Shown here piece by piece: positions 52,602-60,160 of a stretch of DNA of 64,000 nucleotides. The number at the start of each line of letters is the position of its first letter. The stretch's first letter is position 1. Source of the DNA: Pseudalkalibacillus berkeleyi. GTDB lineage: Bacteria; Bacillota; Bacilli; Bacillales; Fictibacillaceae. The position numbers and the translations under genes were made by a program. The notes beneath the pieces were generated by a model. The model searched no databases. It saw only the letters and a program-made list of their open reading frames with translations, and was not told where the DNA came from. Location of the stretch: positions 1,178,001 through 1,242,000 of the forward strand of contig NZ_JAKIJS010000001.1 in the NCBI RefSeq assembly GCF_021608225.1, in the 5' to 3' direction.

Positions 52602-52859
52602 ATGAGTGTTCAAAAGACAACCGACAGCTCTAGCTTGGCAGAGGTGATCGACAGAATCCTAGACAAAGGGATTGTAATTGATGCATTTGCAAGAGTTTCT
52701 CTTGTTGGGATTGAAATATTAACAGTTGAGGCAAGAGTCGTCGTAGCAAGTGTTGATACATGGTTAAGATACGCAAATGCGGTAGGATTGCTTCGAGACG
52801 ATGTACAAGAAGAAGGATTTGTTGAACAAAACAACCAACAAGCGCGGTTTAGTATTTAA
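52602..52859 (+). CDS. gvpA: Gas vesicle structural protein GvpA
   Basis: An 85-residue shell protein. [20 protein letters not shown] starts helix 1 and the two beta strands; [20 protein letters not shown] and [10 protein letters not shown] complete the fold. GvpA forms the ribbed protein wall that excludes water. It is first in the operon, preceded by AAAGGAGCTTG. Its paralogue gvpB lies about 950 bp downstream. Confidence 0.95.
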   Translation: MSVQKTTDSSSLAEVIDRILDKGIVIDAFARVSLVGIEILTVEARVVVASVDTWLRYANAVGLLRDDVQEEGFVEQNNQQARFSI

Positions 52860-52909
52860 AACCAAGCCTATAAAATAAAAGGATTTAGTAAAGAAAGGAT
52901 CAGATACGA

Positions 52910-53299
52910 ATGAAAGAGGATAAGAATAATGGAGAAAATAGGCGACAAAAAAATACAATAAATTTTGCAATTGCAGGTGGAATTGTAGGTTCAGGAATTG
53001 GGTTACTGACTTCCTCAAATACAAGGAAACAAATAGCCAGTACGGTAGGTAATTCAGAATTAATAAAAGGTACTGGAAATGAATTGAGAAGAACCGTACA
53101 ACAAATATTCATAGATCAAGCAATGTTGACCATAAAAGAAGCTGCATACAACTATAGAAATAAAAGTGATCGTACCGTAGAGACAGACAATCACATCAAT
53201 GCTCAGTATCAAGAATTAAAAGATGAAAATAAAGCACTAAATGAAAATTTACAACGAATCGAAGAGAAGTTAGATGCATTGTTGCAAAGTGACGAATGA
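52910..53299 (+). CDS. gvpP: Gas vesicle protein GvpP
   Basis: A 129-residue protein with a charged N terminus, a Gly-rich helix (FAIAGGIVGSGIGLLTSSNT), and a C-terminal coiled coil (NAQYQELKDENKALNENLQR). In B. megaterium gvpP follows gvpA in the same place; its role is not essential in E. coli expression. It shares the Gly-helix/NTRK-type pattern and a coiled tail with GvpT below. RBS: AGAAAGGATC. Confidence 0.82.
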   Translation: MKEDKNNGENRRQKNTINFAIAGGIVGSGIGLLTSSNTRKQIASTVGNSELIKGTGNELRRTVQQIFIDQAMLTIKEAAYNYRNKSDRTVETDNHINAQYQELKDENKALNENLQRIEEKLDALLQSDE

Positions 53300-53335
53300 C
53301 AAGTAAACACCTCTGATTTACTAAAAGGAGGTATT

Positions 53336-53779
53336 ATGTCTAACCAACCAGTAAAAAAAGTATTCAAAAAGGCTGCGGAGAAAGCGATAGAGAAAACACC
53401 CTCATCAGTTAAGGAAAAAATAAAAGATGAAGTGCAGGAACAGGCTGCAGATCATTTAGAAGAAGAAGTTCATTCAAAAGTAAGTTCAGCAGCTGAACAT
53501 CTTGCAGAAACAAAACAAAAGAATGCAGAAAATGTGCATGAAAAAGCAGAATCCGCTAAAGAGAATGTACAAGATGTCTTATTATCAGTTAAAGACAAGC
53601 TTGGAAAAGTGAAAGAAGCAGGAGAAGAGTTTCAAGAAAAGATGTCTTCAAGTAAAGATGATAAAGAAGTGAAAAGCGCACAGCAGATCAAAACTGCGAA
53701 TGATATCAAGCGTTCTAAAGATATTAAAAGTTCTACCAATATAAAGTCTTCTAAAGACATCAAGACTTTAGGATCATGA
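53336..53779 (+). CDS. gvpQ: Gas vesicle protein GvpQ
   Basis: A 147-residue, highly charged, Ala/Lys/Glu-rich helical protein without Cys or Trp ([35 protein letters not shown]). It ends in a Ser-Lys-Asp-Ile-Lys repeat tail (about residues 123-145). It matches GvpQ by order, between gvpP and gvpB. AAAGGAGGTATT is a strong ribosome site. Its exact role is unknown; it is not part of the shell. Confidence 0.82.
   Translation: MSNQPVKKVFKKAAEKAIEKTPSSVKEKIKDEVQEQAADHLEEEVHSKVSSAAEHLAETKQKNAENVHEKAESAKENVQDVLLSVKDKLGKVKEAGEEFQEKMSSSKDDKEVKSAQQIKTANDIKRSKDIKSSTNIKSSKDIKTLGS
53702..53765 (+). repeat. Tandem 15-bp repeats in gvpQ
   Basis: Four imperfect copies of a unit encoding (S/R)-(S/N)-(K/T)-(D/N)-[19 protein letters not shown] and SSKDIK. 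The DNA repeats (TCTAAAGAYATHAAR-like) follow the same spacing, which suggests slippage expansion. Confidence 0.65.
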
Positions 53780-53804
53780 TGTTCATAGAAAGGAGAACGA
53801 AAAC

Positions 53805-54065
53805 ATGGCTGTTCAAAAAACAACAGATAGCTCTAGTTTGGCAGAGGTAATTGACCGAATTTTAGACAAAGGAATTGTGATTGACGCCTTCGCTCGCGTA
53901 TCAGTGGTAGGTATTGAAATCCTGACAGTAGAAGCTAGGGTAGTCATTGCAAGTGTTGACACATGGCTTCGATATGCAGAGGCAGTCGGTCTGTTAAGAG
54001 ATGAAGTTGAAGATGAGGGTTTACCTACCCAATCAAATGAAAGAAATAGACAATTTAGCATTTAA
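53805..54065 (+). CDS. gvpB: Gas vesicle structural protein GvpB
   Basis: An 86-residue second copy of the shell protein, over 80 percent like GvpA by eye ([20 protein letters not shown] identical) with the C-terminal tail longer and more acidic ([11 protein letters not shown]). In B. megaterium gvpB is the main structural gene. AAAGGAGAACG precedes it. An intrinsic terminator lies 7 bp after its stop. Confidence 0.95.
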   Translation: MAVQKTTDSSSLAEVIDRILDKGIVIDAFARVSVVGIEILTVEARVVIASVDTWLRYAEAVGLLRDEVEDEGLPTQSNERNRQFSI

Positions 54066-54071
54066 CACGCA

Positions 54072-54092
54072 GGGGGGTTAGACCCCCTTTTT
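54072..54092 (+). terminator. Internal terminator or attenuator after gvpB
   Basis: GGGGG (54073-54077) pairs with CCCCC (54083-54087) around TTAGA, followed by TTTTT. Short but all G/C. Located between the shell genes and the assembly genes. Confidence 0.75.
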
Positions 54093-54117
54093 CTCAAGTA
54101 AACGATGGGAGGCAACT

Positions 54118-54384
54118 ATGAAAATAAAAAAGATCATGAACAATGTCGCACAATTTTTCGAAGAACATGTAGCTCCTCCACATAAGATTACCTCTGTAGA
54201 GACAACAGAGAAAGATGGCTGGAAAGTAATGATTGAAGTGATTGAGGAAAAGGAATATATGAAGAAATATGCTAAGGATGAAATGGTCGGTACGTATGAA
54301 GTGTTAATCAATAAAGACGAAGAAGTTACGTCTTTCAAAAGACAGGATATACGGTACCGAAGTGCAATTGGTGTTGAAAGTTAG
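54118..54384 (+). CDS. gvpO: Gas vesicle protein GvpO (GvpR in Bacillus)
   Basis: An 88-residue protein of the GvpO family: VTSVETTEKDGWKVMIEVIEEKEYM-type core (KITSVETTEKDGWKVMIEV), then GTYEVLINKDEEV and FKRQDIRYR. Known as GvpR in B. megaterium. It is an accessory assembly factor needed in minimal clusters. ATGGGAGGCAAC precedes ATG. It is the first gene after the internal terminator. Confidence 0.87.
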   Translation: MKIKKIMNNVAQFFEEHVAPPHKITSVETTEKDGWKVMIEVIEEKEYMKKYAKDEMVGTYEVLINKDEEVTSFKRQDIRYRSAIGVES

Positions 54385-54407
54385 TCCAACAACAGATGGA
54401 GGCTCCA

Positions 54408-55322
54408 ATGGCTGAATTAAATGAATCTAGCAATAAACGTTTAAATTCCTTCATATATGATCAACAAACAAAAAATCTCCACTCGCGATTGCTTCGTTAT
54501 ATGAAGGCAGGATATCCCATACACTTAACAGGACCTACAGGGACTGGGAAAACCTCGCTTGCCCTTTCATTGGCAAAGAAACGCAGGAGACCCGTTATGC
54601 TTATGCATGGTAATCATGAATTAGATAACCAGGATTTAATTGGAGGTTTCACAGGATATAAGAGTGAAAAAGTGATTGATCATTTTGTTCGCTCCGTTTA
54701 CAAAAAAGATGAGAGCGTATCTGAAGAATGGAAAGATGGTCGGTTACTTGAGGCAGTCAAACACGGTTATACACTTATTTACGATGAATTTACCCGCTCT
54801 AAAGCAACAACTAATAATATTTTCTTATCCATTTTAGAGGAAGGTGTTCTGCCACTGTACGGATCTAAAGAGACCGAACCTTTTTATAGAGTACATCCTG
54901 AATTCTCAGTAATCTTTACGAGTAACCCCGAAGAATATGCAGGTGTATACAAAACACAAGATGCATTATTAGACCGGTTGATTACTATTTTTGTGGAGAA
55001 TAAAACCACTAAACAGGAAGCTTCAATTCTTTCACATAAATTAGGATTGAATGATCGAGATGCCAACACTATCACTGAATTAATTAGCCGATTACGAAAG
55101 CATAGTTCAGGTGAGCACAGTGCACCGACGTTAAGGTCATCATTAATGATTGGAAAAATTGCTATAGAAGAGGATATCGAAATCGATGGTGAGGACAGGG
55201 AGTTCCAACAACTATGTATCGACTTATTACGTGCACCTATGAGCCGACTGCTAGAGTCTGACCATCCGATAACTACAGCAAAAGAATTAATTATTCAAGA
55301 GTGCAAAAATATAGGGAACTGA
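54408..55322 (+). CDS. gvpN: Gas vesicle AAA+ ATPase GvpN
   Basis: A 304-residue AAA+ ATPase. Walker A is LTGPTGTGKTSLALSLA near residue 38, Walker B LIYDEFTRS, and sensor 1 FTSNPEEYAG. GvpN helps vesicles grow from small bicones to full width. ATG 54408 is preferred over 54396 because the TGGAGG site lies between them. Confidence 0.92.
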   Translation: MAELNESSNKRLNSFIYDQQTKNLHSRLLRYMKAGYPIHLTGPTGTGKTSLALSLAKKRRRPVMLMHGNHELDNQDLIGGFTGYKSEKVIDHFVRSVYKKDESVSEEWKDGRLLEAVKHGYTLIYDEFTRSKATTNNIFLSILEEGVLPLYGSKETEPFYRVHPEFSVIFTSNPEEYAGVYKTQDALLDRLITIFVENKTTKQEASILSHKLGLNDRDANTITELISRLRKHSSGEHSAPTLRSSLMIGKIAIEEDIEIDGEDREFQQLCIDLLRAPMSRLLESDHPITTAKELIIQECKNIGN

Positions 55323-55344
55323 ACGTAGGAAGGACGATGATAAC

Positions 55345-56115
55345 ATGAGTGAACAGAGTGAAACTGGCATTTATATTTTTTGTGGCATCCAAACGGATCA
55401 AGAAGAGATGAATGAAATAATAGAAGTAGAAGGCAAAAAGACGGATCTCTTCTTAATTCATTACAAAGATGCTGCCATGGTAGCAGCGGAAGTACCTTTG
55501 AAAATATACCAACCTAACAAAGAAAACTTAATGATGCATCAACATACAGTCTCTAAAGTTATGAAACAACATAGAACAGTGATTCCGATCAGTTTTGGAA
55601 ATGTGTTCAACTCTCGAGAAGATGTGAAAGTGTTGTTAGAAAACTTGTATCCACAATTGACAAAGCTGTTTCCAGAAATACAAGACAAGATCGAATTAGG
55701 ACTAAAGGTCGTCGGGAAGAAAGACTGGCTTGAAAGCATTGTGAAAGAAAGTCCTGAATTAAAACAACATGCAGAGTCTGTTAATGAGAAATCAGAGGCA
55801 GCGAGTTATTATGAACGTATTCAATTAGGTGGAATTGCACAAAAGCTAATCGCATCTATACAACAGGAAATAGAGGAAGATATTTATCATTCACTTGATG
55901 ATACAGCTGTTGCCTCAAAATTAAACGATCCTCTAGGTGAAAAAATGCTCTTAAATGCATCTTTTCTAATCGACTATGATCAGGAAGAACAATTTGACGA
56001 AAAGGTAAACAAAGCCCATGAAAAGTGGAAGGATAAAGTTGATTTCAAATATACTGGACCCTGGCCAGCATATAACTTTGTGAATATTCGACTAACGGTA
56101 GATGAAAATGCATGA
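55345..56115 (+). CDS. gvpF: Gas vesicle protein GvpF
   Basis: A 256-residue GvpF/L family protein: IYIFCGIQTDQ at the start, VIPISFGNVFNSREDVKVLLE in the first domain, and the typical end TGPWPAYNFVNI. GvpF binds GvpA and starts assembly. AGGAAGGAC precedes the ATG. Its stop overlaps gvpG by 4 bp (ATGA). Confidence 0.93.
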   Translation: MSEQSETGIYIFCGIQTDQEEMNEIIEVEGKKTDLFLIHYKDAAMVAAEVPLKIYQPNKENLMMHQHTVSKVMKQHRTVIPISFGNVFNSREDVKVLLENLYPQLTKLFPEIQDKIELGLKVVGKKDWLESIVKESPELKQHAESVNEKSEAASYYERIQLGGIAQKLIASIQQEIEEDIYHSLDDTAVASKLNDPLGEKMLLNASFLIDYDQEEQFDEKVNKAHEKWKDKVDFKYTGPWPAYNFVNIRLTVDENA

Positions 56116-56369
56116 TTCATAAACTAGTTACAACCCCTATGAACCTTGTCATTAAGGTCGGAGAGAAGGTTAAAGAGGAAGCCGACAAAGAACTTTACGA
56201 CCTTCCAACCATTCAACAAAAATTGATCCAACTGCAAATGATGTATGAGCTTGGAGAAATTTCAGAAGATGCATTTAAGGAAAAAGAAGAAGAGCTCTTA
56301 ATAAGGTATGAAGTTGCCAAAAAGAAAGAATTTGAACAATGGGAAGAATTGACGAAGAAGAAGGACTGA
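56112..56369 (+). CDS. gvpG: Gas vesicle protein GvpG
   Basis: An 85-residue helical protein: TTPMNLVIKVGEKVKEEADKEL, then LIQLQMMYELGEISEDAFKE. It fits GvpG, an essential assembly factor that interacts with GvpF/L. It is overlapped by gvpF at the start and by gvpL at the stop (TGATG). Confidence 0.93.
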   Translation: MIHKLVTTPMNLVIKVGEKVKEEADKELYDLPTIQQKLIQLQMMYELGEISEDAFKEKEEELLIRYEVAKKKEFEQWEELTKKKD

Positions 56370-57181
56370 TGAAGGTGAACAAGTACATTTATTTATATGC
56401 CCTAACTGAAACACACCAATTAAAAGAACAATCTTTACCAATTCTAAATGGATTTGATACCTCGGAGAAATTATACACGATAACCACCAATGAGATCACA
56501 GCTATAGTATGTGACCTAGACCCGAAAGAATTCGCAGAAGAATCTATTAATAACAAAATTGAATCCGATCAAGAATGGTTACAAACCAAGGCTTTTCATC
56601 ATCATGAGACCCTTCTAAAATTATTTAGTCTCTTTCAAGTTATACCTTTAAAATTCTGCACCATTTATGAAAACGAAAAAAATCTAAAAGAAAAGATCAA
56701 TTCGAACGAAGAAGATTTGAAGCAAACCTTTAAATCGCTTGAAGGTAATGAGGAGTGGAATTTAAAGATATACTGTGACGATGATCAATTGAAACGAAAT
56801 GTGTTCAAACATAATGCTACTGTTGAAGCTAAAAGACAGGAAATAAGGACTCTTACACCTGGAAAGCAATATTTTGAAAAGAAAAAAATAGACAAGCTTG
56901 TTGAGGTAGAAGTTGAAAATGAGAAAGAAAAGATATGCCATTCTCTTCACGAAAATTTAAAGCAATACGCTGAAGATGCATCAATCAAAAAGAATTGGAG
57001 TCAAAATGCGACAGGGCGTAAGGAACATATGGCTTGGAATAGTGTATTCTTAATTCCAAAATCCAGAGTAAATCAATACTTGAAGGAAATAGCAAAGATC
57101 GAAGAAAACTTAACCACAAAGGGGTGGAGGATTGAAGCTACTGGACCTTGGCCACCGTATCATTATTCAAGTTTTTCATGA
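56369..57181 (+). CDS. gvpL: Gas vesicle protein GvpL
   Basis: A 270-residue GvpF/L family protein, YIYLYALTE at the start, FQVIPLKFCTIYENEKNLKE in the centre and ATGPWPPYHYSSF at the end. ATG 56369 overlaps the gvpG stop by one base, and GAAGAAGGA lies upstream. GvpL is thought to bring accessory proteins together. It is rich in Lys and Asn in the C-terminal domain. Confidence 0.93.
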   Translation: MKVNKYIYLYALTETHQLKEQSLPILNGFDTSEKLYTITTNEITAIVCDLDPKEFAEESINNKIESDQEWLQTKAFHHHETLLKLFSLFQVIPLKFCTIYENEKNLKEKINSNEEDLKQTFKSLEGNEEWNLKIYCDDDQLKRNVFKHNATVEAKRQEIRTLTPGKQYFEKKKIDKLVEVEVENEKEKICHSLHENLKQYAEDASIKKNWSQNATGRKEHMAWNSVFLIPKSRVNQYLKEIAKIEENLTTKGWRIEATGPWPPYHYSSFS

Positions 57182-57195
57182 AGAAAGGGGTTACT

Positions 57196-57447
57196 ATGAT
57201 GCCACCAAATCATTCTATAGAAAATAAAGACGTCGCACTGATTGATATTTTAGATGTGATACTTGATAAAGGTGTAGCCATTAAGGGAGATATTATCATT
57301 TCAATTGCAGGTGTAGATTTAGTGTATTTGGATTTACGCTTATTAATTTCCTCTGTTGAAACGCTCATCCATTCAAATCCTAAGACTCAAATGTCATCTG
57401 CTGTACTTGATCGTCAAAAGGAGGAACTCACTCATGCAATCAATTAG
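57196..57447 (+). CDS. gvpS: Gas vesicle protein GvpS (GvpA-related)
   Basis: An 83-residue GvpA-domain protein: LIDILDVILDKGVAIKGDII, then AGVDLVYLDLRLLISSVETL. GvpS is a minor component found in Bacillus clusters between gvpL and gvpK. ATG 57196 follows AAAGGGG. The last 14 bases overlap gvpK. Confidence 0.9.
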   Translation: MMPPNHSIENKDVALIDILDVILDKGVAIKGDIIISIAGVDLVYLDLRLLISSVETLIHSNPKTQMSSAVLDRQKEELTHAIN

Positions 57448-57718
57448 CCATGGGGATAGTAGAATCAACATTGAGCCAGAAAAAGCAGAGCAAGGGCTGG
57501 CTCAGTTGGTATTGACCGTAATTGAATTACTGAGACAGATTGTAGAAAGGCATGCCTTAGCACGTGTTGAAGGTGGGACTCTTACAGATGAGCAAGTTGA
57601 AAGCCTTGGAATTGCCTTGATGAACCTTGAGGAAAAGATGGATGAATTAAAAGATACTTTCGGGTTAGAGGCTGAAGATTTGAACATTGATCTCGGACCG
57701 TTAGGGAATCTCTTATAG
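57434..57718 (+). CDS. gvpK: Gas vesicle protein GvpK
   Basis: A 94-residue protein: RINIEPEKAEQGLAQLVLTV, then LLRQIVERHALARVEGGTLT and LGIALMNLEEKMDELK. This is the full GvpK domain. ATG 57434 follows AAAGGAGGAACTC inside gvpS. GvpK is essential for assembly in minimal clusters. Confidence 0.93.
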   Translation: MQSISHGDSRINIEPEKAEQGLAQLVLTVIELLRQIVERHALARVEGGTLTDEQVESLGIALMNLEEKMDELKDTFGLEAEDLNIDLGPLGNLL

Positions 57719-57770
57719 TTTAACGTGGAATTATATTGATCAAAAAAGAGCGACTAAGGAGGGATAACTG

Positions 57771-58100
57771 ATGCCTGTAGATCATCCTGTTCAATCTAAT
57801 ACGATTGTTGATGTACTAGAAAAGGTGTTGGATAAAGGGGTTGTAATTGCTGGTGATATTCGAGTAGGAATAGCGGATGTTGAGCTACTTACAATAAAAA
57901 TTCGGTTAATTGTAAGTTCCGTTGATAAAGCAAAAGAAATCGGTATGGATTGGTGGGAAACGGATCCATACTTGAGTTCAAAAGCAAATGAACACAAAAC
58001 GAAAGCATTAGAGGAAGAAAACAAAGAACTTAAGGATCGTCTTGAAACTATTGAAGCCGAATTGAATCAACCAAATCGATTGAAAACGACAAACAAATAA
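57771..58100 (+). CDS. gvpJ: Gas vesicle protein GvpJ
   Basis: A 109-residue GvpA-related protein: IVDVLEKVLDKGVVIAGDIR, then VELLTIKIRLIVSSVDKAKE, with WWETDPYLS and a C-terminal coiled coil (LEEENKELKDRLETIEAE). GvpJ is thought to form tips or act in nucleation. AAGGAGGGATAACTG precedes the ATG. Confidence 0.93.
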   Translation: MPVDHPVQSNTIVDVLEKVLDKGVVIAGDIRVGIADVELLTIKIRLIVSSVDKAKEIGMDWWETDPYLSSKANEHKTKALEEENKELKDRLETIEAELNQPNRLKTTNK

Positions 58101-58117
58101 CGATGAGAGGTGTAAAT

Positions 58118-58720
58118 ATGAATAGTACTGATCAAAACCAAAACAGTAATAATGGAGTACCCATTAAAAGGACGCTTGCAGGCGGAATTTTAGGAGCTGC
58201 TTTCGGATACATTGCCACACCAGAAAATAGAAAGAGGCTAATAGCGAAAGTAGATAAAGATAAAATGAAAAACAATAGCATTCGATTGAGCAATAAAGCA
58301 AAAGAATTATCGAAACAATCTATACAAAATATTAAATCGAATACTGCTGATTACTTTAGAAGAAGAACAGATGAAGAAACGAATGATCATTCTGATACTG
58401 AAATTAGCGCTACGGTTGAACCAATTGAAACAGAAGAATTGCAGCAGGTAATGGAAGAGAATAAAGAATTGAAGAACAGACTGAATAAGCTAGAAAGTAA
58501 ACTGGATCAATTAAGTGAAGTGACTGAAGATCGTAGAAAGAAGGAAAAAAATTCTTCGAATACACAACAAAAGAAGAATAGTACAAAGTCCAAAACAACT
58601 TCTACAGGCAATAACAAAGGATCTAATAAAAATAAGAACGATTCTAAGAAAGATAAAGATACTGGAAAAAAAGCGAAAAAAGATACTGCACTTTCAAGCA
58701 ACGATGATACATCTTCTTAA
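58118..58720 (+). CDS. gvpT: Gas vesicle protein GvpT
   Basis: A 200-residue protein. An N-terminal Gly-rich helix (LAGGILGAAFGYIATPENRK) resembles that of GvpP; a coiled coil at about residues 110-140 (VMEENKELKNRLNKLESKLD) follows; the last 55 residues are Lys/Ser/Asn-rich and likely disordered. ATG 58118 follows GAGAGGTG. It keeps the B. megaterium position between gvpJ and gvpU. Confidence 0.87.
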   Translation: MNSTDQNQNSNNGVPIKRTLAGGILGAAFGYIATPENRKRLIAKVDKDKMKNNSIRLSNKAKELSKQSIQNIKSNTADYFRRRTDEETNDHSDTEISATVEPIETEELQQVMEENKELKNRLNKLESKLDQLSEVTEDRRKKEKNSSNTQQKKNSTKSKTTSTGNNKGSNKNKNDSKKDKDTGKKAKKDTALSSNDDTSS

Positions 58721-58753
58721 TTTCAAAATTATGAAAGTAAAGGAGCGATTGCA

Positions 58754-59170
58754 TTGAGTACACAAGTTCAATCAAAGGATAGTATTTTAGAATATTTTGT
58801 ACAAGCTTCTAATACACAAGATTTTTCATTAGATATCACTTTGAACGTCAATGGTTCCGTTGTATCCGGAACACTGATATCAGCGAAAGACTACTTCGAA
58901 ACATTAAGTCAGAAACTTGAAGACGGTAGTGAAATTTCACAGAAATTAAGCGAACAACTTGGAGCAGCTAGTGAGACTATAGAATCTAATCCAGACGGAG
59001 AAGCTAACTTCATTCATATGAAAAATACCCGGGTATATTGTGGAGACAATAAACCTACACCTTCTAAAGGACAAATATTATGGAGAGGTAAGCTAGATGA
59101 AATCGATGGATTTTTTCTTGGAAAAATCTCCGAAACGAAAAGCAGTAGTACGAGTAAAAAGAGTTCGTAA
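58754..59170 (+). CDS. gvpU: Gas vesicle protein GvpU
   Basis: A 138-residue protein, the last of the operon. It starts at TTG 58754 behind AAAGGAGCG. Features are LDITLNVNGSVVSGTLISAKDYFETLSQ and a final VYCGDNKPTPSKGQILWRGK-type segment (split here by a turn). B. megaterium GvpU is reported to mediate clustering of vesicles in the cell. A strong terminator follows in 12 bp. Confidence 0.88.
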   Translation: MSTQVQSKDSILEYFVQASNTQDFSLDITLNVNGSVVSGTLISAKDYFETLSQKLEDGSEISQKLSEQLGAASETIESNPDGEANFIHMKNTRVYCGDNKPTPSKGQILWRGKLDEIDGFFLGKISETKSSSTSKKSS

Positions 59171-59181
59171 GCTTGCGTGTG

Positions 59182-59210
59182 ATGACGGGAAATTCCCGTC
59201 ATTTTTTTAT
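59182..59210 (+). terminator. Terminator of the gas vesicle operon
   Basis: ATGACGGGAA pairs perfectly with TTCCCGTCAT with almost no loop, followed by TTTTTTTAT. Confidence 0.92.
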
Positions 59211-59223
59211 AAGAAAAAAGAAT

Positions 59224-59246
59224 AGCTGATTCTTAATGAATCAGCT
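59224..59246 (-). terminator. Terminator of the 25-residue miniprotein gene
   Basis: AGCTGATTC pairs with GAATCAGCT around TTAAT. Read on the minus strand it is followed by ATTCTTTTTTCTT. Confidence 0.75.
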
Positions 59247-59260
59247 TAGTTGAAATGAAG

Positions 59261-59338
59261 TTAGCCGATGATATGACTTGCTAAACCGAGAAATGAGCCC
59301 GCAGAAATGCTGACGATTACCAATCGCTTACGGAACAA
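59261..59338 (-). CDS. 25-residue hydrophobic miniprotein
   Basis: A TTG at 59338 preceded by GGAGGGTG at 5-nt spacing opens a 25-codon frame: a basic start (LFRKR), one hydrophobic helix (LVIVSISAGSFLGLASHIIG) and stop. A well-formed minus-strand terminator follows 15 bp later. The set of ribosome site, frame and terminator supports a true gene. It is convergent with the gas vesicle operon. Function unknown. Confidence 0.6.
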   Translation of the reverse strand: MFRKRLVIVSISAGSFLGLASHIIG

Positions 59339-59501
59339 GGGAACACCCTCCAAACGTATTAGATTTCAAAGGAAGGAACAACAAAGGATCTTAATATGTT
59401 CATTCATTTGCCATAAATTTTAAACCTCTTCAAAATGCTGGTAAATGACAAGTTATTTATCAATATCGTAATAGTCCATAAGTTTTTCTTATAGTTCCAA
59501 G

Positions 59502-59535
59502 AAAAAAAAGAAGAGACGCAACAAATTACGTCTTT
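59502..59535 (-). terminator. Terminator after the 92-residue hypothetical gene
   Basis: On the minus strand AAAGACG pairs with CGTCTCTT around an AT-rich loop, followed by CTTTTTTTTC. Confidence 0.65.
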
Positions 59536-59548
59536 CAATTCCTGTCAT

Positions 59549-59827
59549 TTATTCAACTGTTACATTTTCACAATCCTTACAGAAAATCTGATCATGTGAT
59601 ATGTTTTTTTCCTTAAAAAATTCTTTCACCCTATAATTTGAAAGTAATTGATTAACGATAAAACCATGTTGATCAGGGTCTTTAAGTAACTCTTGATCAT
59701 ATGTGTGCAAGTTCCAATGGTTTTGTTCTAGAGACCAATTCATCATCATTGTATAAAGTCTACCATTATATACAAATGCAAATCTAACTTCATCATTATG
59801 AAAAGAGCGGATGACAATAGATTCCAT
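59549..59827 (-). CDS. Hypothetical protein with C-terminal CxxC
   Basis: A 92-residue protein, starting MESIVIRSFHNDEVRFAFVY. It has aromatic-rich strands (YTMMMNWSLEQNHWNLHTYD) and ends IFCKDCENVTVE with a CxxC pair. AAGAAGGTATAGCG precedes the ATG, and a terminator follows. I do not know the family. Confidence 0.6.
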   Translation of the reverse strand: MESIVIRSFHNDEVRFAFVYNGRLYTMMMNWSLEQNHWNLHTYDQELLKDPDQHGFIVNQLLSNYRVKEFFKEKNISHDQIFCKDCENVTVE

Positions 59828-60110
59828 CGCTATACCTTCTTTCTATTTAGGATTTACATTCAATAGGGTCATACGCAGAAATGTTTTTCTAACTCAAATA
59901 TTGATACGTTTTGTCGTATCAAATAAATAAAAAAACCTATATCATTACAAGATTTGATCAAATACCGGACAGTTATCTAATTTACATTATAAAGGACTTT
60001 GTATAGAAAATATATAATTCTGTCTAAAAATTACTATAATTTAAAATAAACACCCTATTATACCTATATAACATGCGTTAATCAAACCCGACGAACCATT
60101 ATTTAGTAAG
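59828..60110. other. Intergenic region without supported gene
   Basis: Very AT-rich DNA upstream of the 92-residue gene and downstream of the ABC-F gene. I see no gene, RNA or repeat in it; the promoter of the 92-residue gene should be here. Confidence 0.5.
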
Positions 60111-60153
60111 AAAGAGGGTGACGATCCATATGAAATGAACCGTCACCCTCTTT
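60111..60153 (-). terminator. Terminator of the ABC-F ATPase gene
   Basis: AAAGAGGGTGACG (60111-60123) pairs perfectly with CGTCACCCTCTTT (60141-60153), 8 bp past the stop on the minus strand. Confidence 0.8.
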
Positions 60154-60160
60154 ATGTTAC

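Noticed and set aside
52602-54065. gvpA/gvpB similarity as a mobile or repeat element
   Set aside because: The similarity is confined to the two coding regions and is the known paralogy of shell genes.
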